Shown here: piece by piece, positions 1 to 64,000 of the stretch
Position numbering within the stretch: the stretch's first letter is position 1
How the letters are laid out: the number at the start of each line of letters is the position of its first letter
NCBI RefSeq assembly: GCF_034190915.1
Contig: NW_026947484.1
Span: 80,919,982-80,983,981 of the forward strand
Direction of reading: 5' to 3'
Source: Cavia porcellus
Lineage: Eukaryota > Chordata > Mammalia > Rodentia > Caviidae
Length of the DNA stretch: 64,000 bases
The notes under the pieces: generated by a model
What the model was told of the DNA's origin: nothing
Database searches by the model: none
What the model saw: only the letters and a program-made list of their open reading frames with translations
Translations under genes and position numbers: made by a program

Positions 1-300
1 AGTAGCCATTTTTCATTTTATATTATTTGGTTTTCAATGTCCTGTAATACTTTCATTCTCTTGAATTGTTTTACACTATTTTGTTATGTTTAATACGATT
101 GTGTGTAAAGGTATGCTCAATTATTTCAAAGAAATAAGGCATTACGGTAGCTACTGGTGATATCCGGTTTTCTTGTTGTGAAGTGCAGTGTTGCTTGCAT
201 TGTTTTGTTCTTATCTGCTTTACTCTGCTCTGTTTTGTTGTATTCTCTTAAAAAAAATAAAAAAGAAAAATAAATAAATTAAAAAAGAAAAAAAAGAAAA
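1..300 (+). mobile_element. L1-type 3' UTR end with A-rich tail
   Basis: This is the tail of an L1-related element that begins outside the window. It carries the repeated 3' UTR core (GGTAGCTACTGGTGATATCC, and TGTGTGTAAAGGTATGCTCA as at 13,010) and ends in an A-rich run at 249-300. Its class, autonomous or ORF2-less, cannot be told. Confidence 0.75.
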
Positions 301-53126
<52,826 letters not shown>

Positions 53127-54740
53127 AAGAAGTGATTTACTTTGAGACCAAATGAGATTTACAGAACAAAGTTTTATATTTCACATTGCTGTGGATTATT
53201 ATTGTAATTGTTATTACATATATCATGATCTAGCCAGCAAAGATGTGAAAGTATCTACTCGAAACAGTCACAATTTAGTGAGTTTTTCTTCAATACGGAC
53301 ATATATAAAAGACCTTCATGAAAAATCCCAAGCAAGAAATTTTGTAAAAAGTTTCATGAATCTTAGTTACCTATCCTTCTGTGGCAAAAGAAAGACTTTT
53401 TTCAATTTAATTTTTTGAGAGATAAAAAAAATACAATGTAAATTTTGCAGTGTTAAAGATGAACACAATATATGTACAGTTTTTATGACAGTGAATGTAT
53501 AATACTTTGGTATCTTGTGTGATTTACACAAGGGCTTGTGTTCATTAATAATATTTCTAACTTTTCCATGTTGATCTATAACTACTATACAAATTATGAT
53601 GCCAAAAAAATTGAATAAACACCTTTGTGTTTTTGTTCATCTATATCAGTGTCCAGCAATATTAAGCAGGTTTATACTTTTAGGTAGAAGTTCCATGTAC
53701 TGGTAAATATTTTTCTAAAGCAGAGGGAACAAAATTCTAGTTTTATTTGTATAGAAAACTTCCTAACCCCAAACAATACATTTTGAAATGGGACCAGCTT
53801 TTAGAGATGTAACCATCTATTTCCTTATTTGTTTCCCTTGTGTGTTTGTAAATTTTTTAAATAGAAGTATCTCTAGGTTTTTCTAAGACTGTAATGAATT
53901 ACTTTAAATTTTTGAGATTAAGGCTATCAAAAATACTGTCATTCATTGAGCTGTTGGCTGCCAGTAAGATTCTCTAGTCCTTGGAACCTGTGGTCGCGCA
54001 TTAAATTTAAGCATAAGCCATAAGCAGTTTCTAAAATCTAAATGCTCATTAAGATGCATAATGGGTTAGGAATATTTTTCTAAAGAATGTATGGTTGAGG
54101 GATTTCCACAAGTTCTGTTGCTCATAGAAGAGACTTTCTTTAGAGTCTCATGCACGAAGAAGAAATAAGGTAAATTGGTTTAAAAAAAAGTGTACTTGTT
54201 AATTTCATTCAAGAATGCCAGTAAAAAGTTCATAATATATAGCTTTAAGAAAAGAGATTTAAAAAAGAGAGCATACACATTTTCAAGTTAAAGTATAAAG
54301 GTTGGTTTTTTTCATCTGTTTTAGTGCTACTCCATTTTAGACACCATACCTAAAATAAAATACAGTAGGTTTTTTCTTCTCTCTGTTTCATTTATACAAA
54401 GGTTAAAATACTTGGTATTTTATAGTTAACAAGTAGTTTCCTTATTTTCAGTGGTGTGTGCTGCTTTTTAAAACATCTAAAATTTCTGATTTTTTGTTGA
54501 AGGGAAGGAGAGGGAAGAAATTACATTTTTCATCGTTTCAGTAGATACTAGATGCAGAAATCATCAAAAATGAGAGTGTATTTGATAAACATAAAAGATT
54601 TATAATAGATATTTGGATGAAATGTGGCTATAATGTTTATTTAATTTGTAAAGATTTCTCAAGGATCTTTATGTAATTTAGAGATCTTTGATTCTATTTT
54701 TTAAATAAAAGCACACCATACATTACAATTTATTTCAAGT
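53127..54740 (+). other. JAK2: JAK2 3' UTR with candidate polyadenylation signals
   Basis: AT-rich unique sequence follows the stop codon. AATAAA hexamers stand at 53614-53619 (after about 490 nt, followed by a T/G-rich stretch) and at 54704-54709. Both are plausible ends; which is used cannot be told from sequence. A short open frame at 53152-53418 is UTR, not a gene. Confidence 0.6.
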
Positions 54741-55064
54741 ATCTGTTCTAAAGCTTAAGTACTTAAAAGTAGGTTCTTCTCAAAGGTCTGTAATATTTCA
54801 TTTGTTTTTAAAAGGTAAAAGATTTATATGACCTGAAGAGAAATGATAGTATTCACTTGTTTTTAAAAGCAAGGATGTGAACTATTATTTCTTTAAGCTT
54901 TTGTTAAATGTTTCACTTTTTACTATATGTTTCACTTTTTACTTTTAAAGAATCCCACATACATACTTTTAAATTTCTAGAGTGAGATAACAACTTTCTT
55001 ATAAAATTTCAAATGTTCAAGAGACTTCTTTTTCACTGAGAGTTTTTAATGTTTTCGTGTTTTT

Positions 55065-55250
55065 ATATGATACTAGGATTTGAACAAGGACTTTGCACTG
55101 AACTATATCCCTAGCCCTGCTCCCTTTTTTATTTTGAAATAGTGTCTCTCTGAGTTACTAAGTTGCCTAGATTGGCTCAAATTTACAATCCTTCTTACTC
55201 TGCCTACTAAAATTTTAGGATTTCAGGTATGTGTCACTATGTCTGGTTTG
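55065..55250 (-). mobile_element. Composite SINE (ID-like plus B1-like), old
   Basis: GATACTAGGATTTGAACAAG and ATATCCCTAGCCC (reversed tRNA-like part), then TTTGAAATAGTGTCTCTCTG and TTTCAGGTATGTGTCACTAT (reversed B1-like part). Same layout as 3,287-3,445. Confidence 0.6.
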
Positions 55251-55289
55251 TTTTACATTTTAATTCTGATGATGTATTATAACAAGAGA

Positions 55290-55700
55290 AAAACCCAGCA
55301 GCTAAGTTGATGTTATGATTTAGATCTAAAATGTTTCCAAAAGTCACATGTGTTCAGAGTTGGGGCTTTTGGAAGATGAGCGCATCTTGGGGGTACTGTA
55401 CTCATCAATGAATTAACTGTTAGATGAGTTCATAGCTGAATAAACTATTAGAAGGTGGGACCTATGAAGAATAGGTGGGTCACTGGGGAGGTAACCTGGG
55501 AGGGTGCATTTTTTTGCTGGCTCTTACTCTGTCTGATTCCTGGCTGTCATGGATTGAGCCTTCCTTGTTCTTCTGCCATGCTCTTCCATTTATGCTTTGG
55601 AACCAGCAATTGTACACTGAAACCTCTGAAACTGTGAGTCCAATAAACCTGTATACCCTTGAGGTACAGATGTTGGGTAGTCCAATGGGAAAGTAATTAA
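55290..55700 (+). mobile_element. Old LTR-type repeat (MaLR-like)
   Basis: GTTATGATTTAGATCTAAAA, AGAAGGTGGGACCTATGAAG and ACTGTGAGTCCAATAAACC follow the layout of a forward mammalian MaLR-type LTR with its AATAAA. Open frames inside it (55,455-55,696) are not genes. Confidence 0.55.
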
Positions 55701-55749
55701 TTCTGTTGGCTTATATAAAAAATTATTGTATCAATTAATGCCAAACGTT

Positions 55750-57460
55750 TTTTCAAGTTAATATTTTTTAGAAACACATGAAAAAGTTTTCTTAGAATTC
55801 TACAGTTCTATACATATCAGTACATTGTTATATAACCTTTATATAAATAATTCTCTACTTCCATCGGTACTTGGTGTAGGAAATCTATAGTCACTAGTTC
55901 ATGCTAGTTACCTATTCTGCCAGTGACAGTTTAGTTTGCTGTGATAGAGTGTTTTCTTAAAACCCAAATATAATGCTTTAAAATGAAATTTTTATTACAA
56001 TTATAACTTCTGGTATTTAACTTTGATTTGAACAATTTGATTTTGCAGTAGTTATTAGAACATATCTACAGTTCTGTATCAAGAGAGCCATTCTCCATGG
56101 AATGTTTTATATGCTCAATTTGAGAATATGCTGATTTCTTCATTGGACCTTTTGCATGGTCCTAGGAAATTCATAGTTTGATATAACAAATATTCAGAAG
56201 TTATTTTCTTTTGTCTTGTTACTTAGCCAAAGAGTTACATATGTAGAGGAAAACACAATACAGTATTTTTACTGAACAACTTGAGTTTTTCAGTTGCTTG
56301 GAGAATATGAGAACTTAAGAGTGAATTTTATAGTGCTATGAAACATACAATTGTGAGTTGGAATTTATTGAAATTAAAAACATTAGCAATTGAAGAAATC
56401 ATAGATACTAAAGTAAACTGGAAACAAAATGAGAAAGATAAACCTAATACTCCAAGCATTCAATTATGAATATACCTAGTTGAAGACTAATTGAAATACA
56501 TGGATGATGCTTGCTCTGCAAAACAGTTTTGTTGAAGGTTTCTGTAACAGCCTTTATGGGTATCCAAAAATTTTAATATAGTAGAATAAACTTACGTCAT
56601 TCAAGTTTTGCTTGAAAAAAAAAGTAAAAGTTTGCAGAATTAAACATTTCATCTTGATTTTTAAGAATGAATATCTAAAGTCGCTATCAACAGTCAAAAC
56701 AGATTTAATCTGTATAACCTTGATATGTGCCACTGTCTCCTCATTTCTACCTCTCCTTCCACACCAGTAGTCATATCCATCCCCACACTGATTCATCTTC
56801 TCAAGGCAAACCACAGAGATAATGAGGTTCAAAAATTTAAAAAAAGCAGATCAACAGCTGTTTTAAGTAGCTTAAACTCTAGGAAGATAACAACTAAAAG
56901 AACTTGCCAATCAGTGTTAAAAATCTCAAAGTAATTTGAAAGATCTGTAAGGTATCAAGCAAATTGTGCATAAAATACTTAAGATACTCATTGAAGAAAA
57001 GTTTATTACTAAAATAATAAATGGACTAGAATATGTTATACATTGTCAGTGACAGCATTAAAAAATTGCCTAATTTCAAGAGTTGCTTTAGGTATATTTC
57101 ATTGATATTTGCCAAAATTACTGATTGTGGCATGTCTCATGAGGACAGTGGAAACATTCCTCATTCTGAAATGGAGATTCTCAGAAGAGATCAGGAAATT
57201 AGTAAATTGAATTTCCTCCTACAAACCTCTGAGTAGTCCGGCATGAAGGGATATGTACTCCATCTAAAAGGCTGGAGGTACAGGAAAAACACTGGCAAGC
57301 ACTGTTGTTAGCTAGCTGGACTTTAATATCTTAAATGATATAATCAATTTCTCTTGTAGACAAACTGGTAAAGTGCTCATTTGCTCAGAGAAATGGTAAT
57401 GTCAGAGATCATCAGCTATATATCATTTTTACAGATAAAATTAATACCACTGTTAGATAC
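55750..57460. other. Intergenic, no clear feature
   Basis: Mostly unique AT-rich sequence. The part 56,720-57,300 reads in several broken frames like possible old coding sequence, but I recognise no parent protein and do not call a pseudogene. Confidence 0.45.
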
Positions 57461-57461
57461 T

Positions 57462-57546
57462 GTTTTTTTTTTTCAGAGTAATTTAGCTGACAGATTGCCT
57501 GCTTGCAAGGCAGGCGCTTATGCCGCTGAGCTAAATCCCCAGCCCC
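57462..57546 (-). mobile_element. ID-type SINE, 3' half replaced
   Basis: TTGCCTGCTTGCAAGGCAGG and CTGAGCTAAATCCCCAGCCC are typical reversed ID body, but the expected B-box half (ATCGAACTCACGACC) is replaced by CAGAGTAATTTAGCTGACAG. Confidence 0.7.
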
Positions 57547-57819
57547 TGATTCAGAGAACTTTAATGGAGTTAGCTAAGATAGGAAGAAATACTTGGCATG
57601 GAGCTAAAATGATAATGGCTACAAAACAGCCAAGCACAGTAGATCCTGTTTTGCTGTCTCTTGGTAAATAGAAACATATATTGATCAATCAAATGAGCAA
57701 GCAAGATTAGATACATTGAAAATGCATGCAGAAATCATTACAAAGTGTGATAAAACATTAGGAGCAAACATGAAGCTTTCAGATGATTTTTGTGGAATGA
57801 GCTATTAAGTTCTGTACCA

Positions 57820-59740
57820 CAATGAAGTACAGAAGGCAACTGAGATTTTAAAGAGAAAAGGTTTATTTAGCTCTCATATTTAGAAGCTCAAAGTCCAAAG
57901 TTGGGTGGCCTCATTACTTTAGCTTCTAATGAGAGCAACAGATGATCACATAGTGGAAATGGGTTAGAGGCAGATGGTCACTTCTCAAAAGCCAGAAGGA
58001 ACAGAGAGGGAGATGGAGAAGAGAAAGAGAAAAGTTGAGACACGCCAGAGTCCCAGAGTCCCCTTCAAGGACATGCTTTAAGTACCTCCAACTAAGCTTT
58101 TAAGTACCTACTAATACCTCCACACTAAAATTCAAGATTTTATGGAAGGACGTTTGCATACTTGCAAACCCAACATCTCGTAGATGATACCAGAGTCTGC
58201 TGACATTTTAAGCAGTATCTAGGCCCACTTGGACCATGGTTGCAGCTGCCTGTGAATCCTTGAATGGCTAAATCCAATGAAACATTTTGAGGAAGAGCCT
58301 ATGGCATGCATTTATTCTTTTTAAGACAAACGATATTAATCTAAGCTAAAACCTCACTATTCAAGTTAAATTGCAGTGTTGGCACTTTATGATAAGTGGG
58401 TTTGGAGTTGCAATTTGACACTTAGTCACTGAGTTTCACTATTACAGGGTTTACAGTTTTGCATATGTGATATGTGGGCTCTTGTTGACTGCTGAGATGC
58501 CCTCATGGGATCTTTCTTATCCAGGGCAAAGCATTTGTTTTCCTGTAAAGACCACTGATTTGCTTTGGCAATCAAAGCTTCTTTGACCTCAGCTTTACAA
58601 AGTGTTTCTTTCCAAGCTGAACTGAAAATTTTTCAAATGTTTCAAATGTACTCCTGACTATTAACATACCATAAATCTGGCAAAAAGCAGCCAGCAATAA
58701 CCATACCACAGCCTGAATATTGAGCTGCCTTGAAATTCCCTCTGCAAAATCAATTAAGAATGGACAAATATAGAAAAATTCTTTACCAGAATATACTGTG
58801 CATGATCTGTCCAACTCCAAGAGAGTCTTCATTATCTGAAATGTCATGAGCAGTTCTTACTGTGTGTTCCTATCAGTATTCTGGACTTTTGAGCTACCAC
58901 CAGAACCACCCATCAATCTATGCCTAAAGCATTCTAGGGATTCTCTCACTTTCATGTCCAAATCTTTCCAAACTCTTCCCACAGAACAGTCCCTACTGAA
59001 CTTATAATCAGGTACAGTGACAGCAGCAATGCCATCTCTCTAGTACCAGTTTTACGTATTAGCTTTTCCATTGCTGGGACAAAATATCTGATACAATATA
59101 ACAGAGATGAGATTTGATTTGGTTTATGGTTTCAGAGGATTTAATCTGTGGTTACTTGGCTCGAAGGCACAAGCTTCAGGATGGTGTGGCAAATGAAAGC
59201 TGCTTGGCTATGACATCTATGAAACAAATAGAGAAAAAGGGCCAAAGAACTGTAACCAAGCTTATGCCTCTATGATCTATTCAGACATATCCAGAAGTGT
59301 ACTTTTCTAATCTAGGTATCTCTCAAGCCAATCAACTGTTACATCAAGTTATCTCAACTTTCATTCATTCCTTATTGATTGCCTTAAGAAGCTTGTATTT
59401 ATCAACTTTCCTGTTCCTGGGCAAAATACTTGATAGACACAATTTAAGGAGAGAAGTTTTTTGGCACAGTTTCAGAGTTTGGTCTATGGTCATCTGGCCC
59501 CTAACGCAGAATTGGGTTTGCAAAAGGGCCTGGCTGAGGAAAGCTGCTCAAACCATGGCAGCCAAGAAGTAGAGAAAGCAGGAAAAGCCAGAGAGAAAAA
59601 TATTCCTTCCAAAGGCATGCTCCAGTGATTAACCTCTTCAACCTGGGCCCCACCACCGAACAGCAAATTCAGCTGTAAATTTATCAATGGATTAATTCAC
59701 TGAATAATATGAAACTCCCATGACCAATTCACAGTTTGTT
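57820..59740 (-). mobile_element. Old LTR-type composite in the JAK2-INSL6 interval
   Basis: The segment at 57,820-58,230 (GGTTTATTTAGCTCTCATAT, TACCTCCACACTAAAATTCA) and the segments at 59,055-59,340 and 59,430-59,740 (GTATTAGCTTTTCCATTGCT, GCTGCTCAAACCATGGCAGC) look like reversed old LTR-type repeats. The part between may be internal sequence. There are no intact viral genes. The family is not certain. Confidence 0.4.
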
Positions 59741-61309
59741 CAAGTATGCAGGAATGTATATGCATTGAGCAATCCTTGATGGCCATATATATTAGTACAC
59801 TAATAGACTGCATTTAATTCTTAAACTATAAGTACAGTCTTACACATTTTCAAAATGGTACATGTGATTTATTATATATTAGCCAGAGCATAACCATTTT
59901 TCAATTAATGGTACATTTTCATCTAAATGTGACATACCTATTCCACAGACCTCTATAATCTTCAAACTGGCATATAATGAATTACTATATTTTAGCCTAA
60001 GCATAAGCATTTCTCAACTAATGGTACTTCATCTAAAACCTATTCCACTACTCAACCATTATACTCATTGTATAATCTGCCATTTGGTGTCTAAATGAAT
60101 GGCTTCATATATTTACAAAGGTAATCAAATGTAGGTGGCAATCTGAAACTAGTAAAAAAGATACAAAATTTTTAATGCACTGGTATATATAATGTAAATA
60201 TAGGTAGAATCTTTGTTTTAAGAAGTAACAGTCAAATAGGCATAAAAATTTAATTGAAAACACTGCAGTAAATACTTGGGAAAGAAATTACAGAAAATGT
60301 CAAATAATGTTTACCCAATAATCAGTGAGTTGAAAGTTGGAACTCCAGTGTGAATTCCTTTAAGTTTTGTTGTATTTTGCAGCATTAAAATTATTTCATT
60401 ATGAACATAAAGTGAAAACAAATACAAACCCTGGTGCTATGTAGTCTTGTAATATCTGTACTGAGGTATAAAAGCACACAAACTGTATGACTTTAACAAT
60501 GCTTACAAGTAGCTATGATCCAGGTCTGTTAAAAAATGTAAGTTGCTAATTTCCATACACTTAGTTTCTGATTCAGTAAGTTTGAGGTAGGACCTTAGAT
60601 TTGAGTTTGCAATGAAATTCCCAAAATGCTGATGCTTCTGAGTTAGCTGGAGACCATGTTTCAAGAAATCCTGCTCAAGCTTCTGAATAATGTTGAAAAT
60701 TAGGTATTGATTTCAGTAATATCAGCATAATATCAGCACCTTCAAAGCAGAAAGCATATCTTGGAGAGATTTTTCACTGAACTCTCTTTTAAGTCTTCAA
60801 TAGCAACTGTGAAGAGAATCTGCATACCTTCTATAAGGAAACTCAAGGAATTAAAAGTGTACCTGCTATTACAGTACAACAGCTTCTGGTAGGAGTGTAG
60901 TTGATTAGTTACTCTTAAGTTGATGGGACAAATGTATTGGTTTACTTACATAAGCCAAATAAGCAGGGATATCATCTGTATGTCATACAAAATGCATAAC
61001 ATTCTATAACCCATTTATATTCTGCTTAAGAGAATTTTCACTCATGACATGAAACAAAGAGGCACTTCTTTGATGTCTACATGGATCATGATACCTCCAA
61101 TAACATCTTAAAACTATAAAAATGAGTCATTGAAGAAAATACCATACAAAGATTCCTAATAGTACCATATTGTCTAGTGCTTGCAAGTACATTCAGGTAT
61201 AATTAATTAGCATAGCACTCACAGGCATTATCAAAAATAAGTAGAAAGTTAGATATTGTGAAGTTTTATTAAGTTTATATAGTTATGATGATGATGAGTA
61301 TATCCCAGT
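59741..61309. other. Intergenic before INSL6 3' end
   Basis: AT-rich sequence with two similar about 90-bp segments (near 59,880-59,960 and 59,990-60,060: TAACCATTTTTCAATTAATG / TAAGCATTTCTCAACTAATG). On the minus strand it includes the INSL6 3' UTR. I could not fix its polyadenylation site. Confidence 0.5.
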
Positions 61310-61647
61310 TCAAGTGACAGTCTTTTTATCATAAGTTTTAAAAATATATGGAATACATGCAATGGCAAGTTCTTCCTTTGTACATCCTTTAAGACAACAT
61401 TTATCTGAAAATCCTCTGCGTTTCCTTTGAGGATGATTTCCCCAAAATAAATTGCTTGAGGCTTTAATTTTGTTTGTATTTTTCTTTTGAAATTTCACAG
61501 CTTTGTGAATGTTTGGATCACCATCATGCGATGAAGGAAATTCTCTTATCTTATCAAGGAGTAAGTTGGTCTTTTTATACTGATATTGAGGTAATGACTG
61601 GATCTCCCAACTTTTTATTGCTTCTCCCTGAGAGGCAGAAGTAGAGC
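61310..61647 (-). CDS. INSL6: INSL6, terminal exon (C-peptide end and A chain)
   Basis: Insulin-like peptide 6 is a secreted relaxin-family member expressed in testis germ cells. Read on the minus strand, an acceptor (CTCTCAATAG) precedes an open frame that starts with two bases of a split codon, the phase-1 intron usual in this family. The frame encodes [17 protein letters not shown] and [10 protein letters not shown], then the dibasic processing site RKRR (61415-61426) and the A chain. The A chain shows the family pattern CC-x3-C-x8-C ([15 protein letters not shown]). It stops at 61310-61312, giving an A chain of about 34 residues, several shorter than I recall for human. Exon 1 (signal peptide, B chain) is not visible in the remaining 2.3 kb and is expected to the right. 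Its place downstream of JAK2 in opposite orientation fits human synteny. Confidence 0.9.
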
Positions 61648-61899
61648 CTATTGAGAGACAAAACAAAATACTACTTTATTAAAATATTTCTAGATGGTAT
61701 TTAATATTATAATACTGAAGTCAACTAAACATTAAAAACTAATATTTTAAATAGAAAGTTTGCTATTCAAACGCAATATATGTTTAACATAATTGTAGTG
61801 TTTTCCTACAAAAAAGCTTAAACGTTTGGTTTGCATAAGATTATTCATGTACCATAAAATTCAGCATTTTATAGTATACAAATCAGTGATTTTGAATAT

Positions 61900-62600
61900 T
61901 CACTATATTGTACAATTATCACCACTATCTAATTCCATAACATTGCTGTCACCCCACAAAAAAACACAGCAGTCATTGTCAACAATCACTTCCCTTTCCC
62001 TTCTTATTCCCCCAGCTCCTGGAAACCACTATTTTTATTTTTGTTTCTATGGATATTTTTATTTCATGTATTTCTTATAAATGGAAGCATATACTATGTG
62101 AACTTTTGTGTTTACTTTCTTTCATTTAGCATAATGCTTTCCGTGTTCATCTATGTTGTAGCATATGGAATTCTTTCAGTTTGTGGCTGAATAATTTTCT
62201 AGTGTGTGTTTATTCCACATCACATTTTATTAATCCATTTATCAAGTGATGGACATTTTGGTAGTCTCCACTCTTTGGCTATTACTAATAGAACTGTTAT
62301 GAATATTAAAATACAAGTTCTTATGTGAATATGTTTTCACTCCTTTGGGCCTATACCTAGACTTCTGGATTGTATGTTAATTTTGTTTCAATTTTTCAGT
62401 AAGTGCAATGCTTTTCCGTAGCAAGTATACTACTTTATAATCCTAGTATTGATAAACTAAGATTGTGGCTTCTCCAACCCCTCACAAACACTTGGTATTT
62501 TCCATTTTTATATTATATTTATCCTAATGGACACCATAAAGTACCACTTAAAATGATAAAAATACCTTTTAGCAAGCTTCCTTATCTTGGTAAAGATTAT
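61900..62600 (-). mobile_element. Old L1 3' end
   Basis: ACTATATTGTACAATTATCA, TTTAGCATAATGCTTTCCGT, TTTGTGGCTGAATAATTTTC and TTTATCAAGTGATGGACATT are the reversed end of ORF2 and 3' UTR of an old mammalian L1, inside the INSL6 intron. Confidence 0.75.
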
Positions 62601-62728
62601 GTGGCATTAACCTACCAACATTATTAAATTTAAATGCATACCTTTAAGTCTGAAGACAAGACATTACTGGGATGTCTTGTTCCCATCACTACTGCTTAAA
62701 AATGACTAGAGGACCTGCCAATAGTCAT

Positions 62729-62783
<55 letters not shown>

Positions 62784-62790
62784 CTCTCTC
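62729..62790. repeat. (CT)n microsatellite
   Basis: A nearly pure CT run of about 50 bp with minor interruptions, flanked by CTCTCTTT and GACTCTCTCTC. Confidence 0.95.
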
Positions 62791-63514
62791 AATGGTCTAA
62801 GGTTTACAAAGAAAAACTGTCACTTCCAAGTGATAAGAAAAACCTATAGAATCAACAAATTATTAAAACTATGAAAATAGTTCAATATGGTTGATCAAAT
62901 CAAAATCTACTTATACAAATCAGTTGCCATTTATCTATTCAATAGTCACTAACTAAAAATATAATTCACAATTATTTATAATGGATCAAAACTGTTAGCC
63001 AATTACTTAACCAACAATTCAGAGTCTCCATAGGAGAAGACTTTAAAATCCTAATAGTATATTTGATATATCCAAATCAAAATCACTTAGTGATTTTGAG
63101 TTGGATATATATAAATGAATGAAAATTTCAGGTGAACTTAGTTGATCTTAAGGAGAGAAAAACACTAGAGACTTGCTATCCCAGAAAAATGACATGCTGT
63201 GGAATCACAGTATGAAAAATAATGAAATAATGGCACAAGGTCAAAAAAAAAAAAAAAAACCAGACCAAATAAATAGAACATGAAGCTCAGTAAACAATAA
63301 AGGTGACTATATAAGTCAGTGGGGAAAATGTTTAATACAAGGTAGTCAGAAAATTAGTTCCATAGTTAGAGAAAAATAAAACTTATTGAGAAAACCAAAA
63401 TAAGACAGTATTTCTACCTAAATCAGAACCAAAAATGATCCTGACAAATGAAGGACACATGAGAAGTAAAATTGTAAAGTTGATAGAGGGACAGAAAAGG
63501 ACCTCTACTACTCA

Positions 63515-64000
63515 ATTACATTGTTTTAATTTTATTTAAAGAAAAAAAGGGTAGAAATAATAATTTCAAAAAAAATAGAAATCACTAGTTGATAAGTTGT
63601 ATATTGTCCTCTTCGAAATAGTTGTTCCAGTTACAAAAGTTAAGCAAAATGGACATTTAAACAGCGAGACTGCAAACAGTTCTGTTCAGTGATCCAACGA
63701 AAACTTGGTAATATGGATATCAATCCTACACTTAAAACATACATGCAGTTACATCCTTTAGAGCACATTCTTTTCCTCTCCTTTTTTACAACAGCAATTA
63801 CACATTTTGGGTTTTATTGTTCATACATTTCTTATTATTACACTAGAGGCAGTGTGATATTTATAAATATGATTCTTATTTATTTCACTAATGAGGATAG
63901 CCTCAAGTTGTCTCCATTCTCCTATGAAGGCCTCAAGATCATCCTTTTTATAGCCGAGTATAATCTATTATATAAAAATACCACATCTTTTTCATCCACT
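63515..64000 (-). mobile_element. L1 3' end running off the window
   Basis: A T-rich tail, the 3' UTR block also seen at 16.7, 33.2 and 49.5 kb, then reversed ORF2 end (TTTTTATAGCCGAGTATAAT, AATACCACATCTTTTTCATC). Here the 3' UTR block meets ORF2 without the 130-160 bp tandem units, so it is a different subfamily layout. Confidence 0.85.

Noticed and set aside
53152..53418. 88-codon open frame right after the JAK2 stop
   Set aside because: It lies in the 3' UTR, has no domain or signal, and starts inside a sequence explained by the JAK2 terminal exon.
56725..57680. Possible processed pseudogene in the JAK2-INSL6 interval
   Set aside because: Broken frames look weakly coding, but no parent protein was recognised, and there is no poly-A tail or duplication; a translated search would be needed.
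61648..64000. INSL6 exon 1 (signal peptide and B chain)
   Set aside because: I looked for a minus-strand B-chain-like cysteine pattern and signal peptide and found none; the interval holds old L1, a CT repeat and another L1 end.

Overview
The window is mammalian chromosomal DNA. It has long AT-rich introns with canonical GT-AG splice sites, and it is packed with L1 elements, 7SL-derived B1-type SINEs and tRNA-derived ID-type SINEs, which points to a rodent. Residues in the kinase gene (Q603, E620 and the HNN stretch near 530) match what I remember of rodent rather than human JAK2. The ID and L1 sequences do not look mouse- or rat-like, so I favour a non-murid rodent, with the exact group undetermined.

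From the left edge to about 54.7 kb the window is the 3' two thirds of JAK2 on the + strand. Nineteen exons (human exons 7 to 25) encode residues 206 to 1132 with no indel against human numbering. They cover the end of the FERM domain, the SH2-like domain, the JH2 pseudokinase, the JH1 tyrosine kinase and the stop at 53126. Landmarks (Y221, K539, V617, K882, D976, D994, Y1007/Y1008) all fall at their human positions. About 8 kb downstream, on the opposite strand, is the terminal exon of INSL6 (61310-61647), with a furin-like RKRR site and the insulin-family A-chain cysteine pattern. This is the conserved JAK2-INSL6 order. INSL6 exon 1 was not found and is probably beyond the right edge.

Most of the intronic bulk is L1 and L1 derivatives. 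There is one near full-length but decayed L1 (6.5-13.2 kb). One L1 has target-site duplications (TSDs) and stops early in ORF2 (18,965-20,957). Two copies (3,864-5,918 and 38,900-41,245) share the same about 3.5 kb ORF2 deletion junction. Two further copies (16,675-18,852 and 22,191-24,619) pass from ORF1 straight into the 3' UTR with no ORF2. The last two classes look like two separate non-autonomous, half-L1 (HAL1-like) families that were copied and reinserted; this is the most interesting signal in the window. Their 3' UTRs consist of a degenerate 130-160 bp tandem repeat, and the L1 5' ends carry 171-174 bp monomers.

The region from 54.7 to 61.3 kb is intergenic with old LTR-like and SINE sequence. 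The right end carries an old L1 3' end, a CT microsatellite and the 3' end of another L1 that runs off the window. Nothing prokaryotic, no CRISPR array and no additional intact protein gene was seen.
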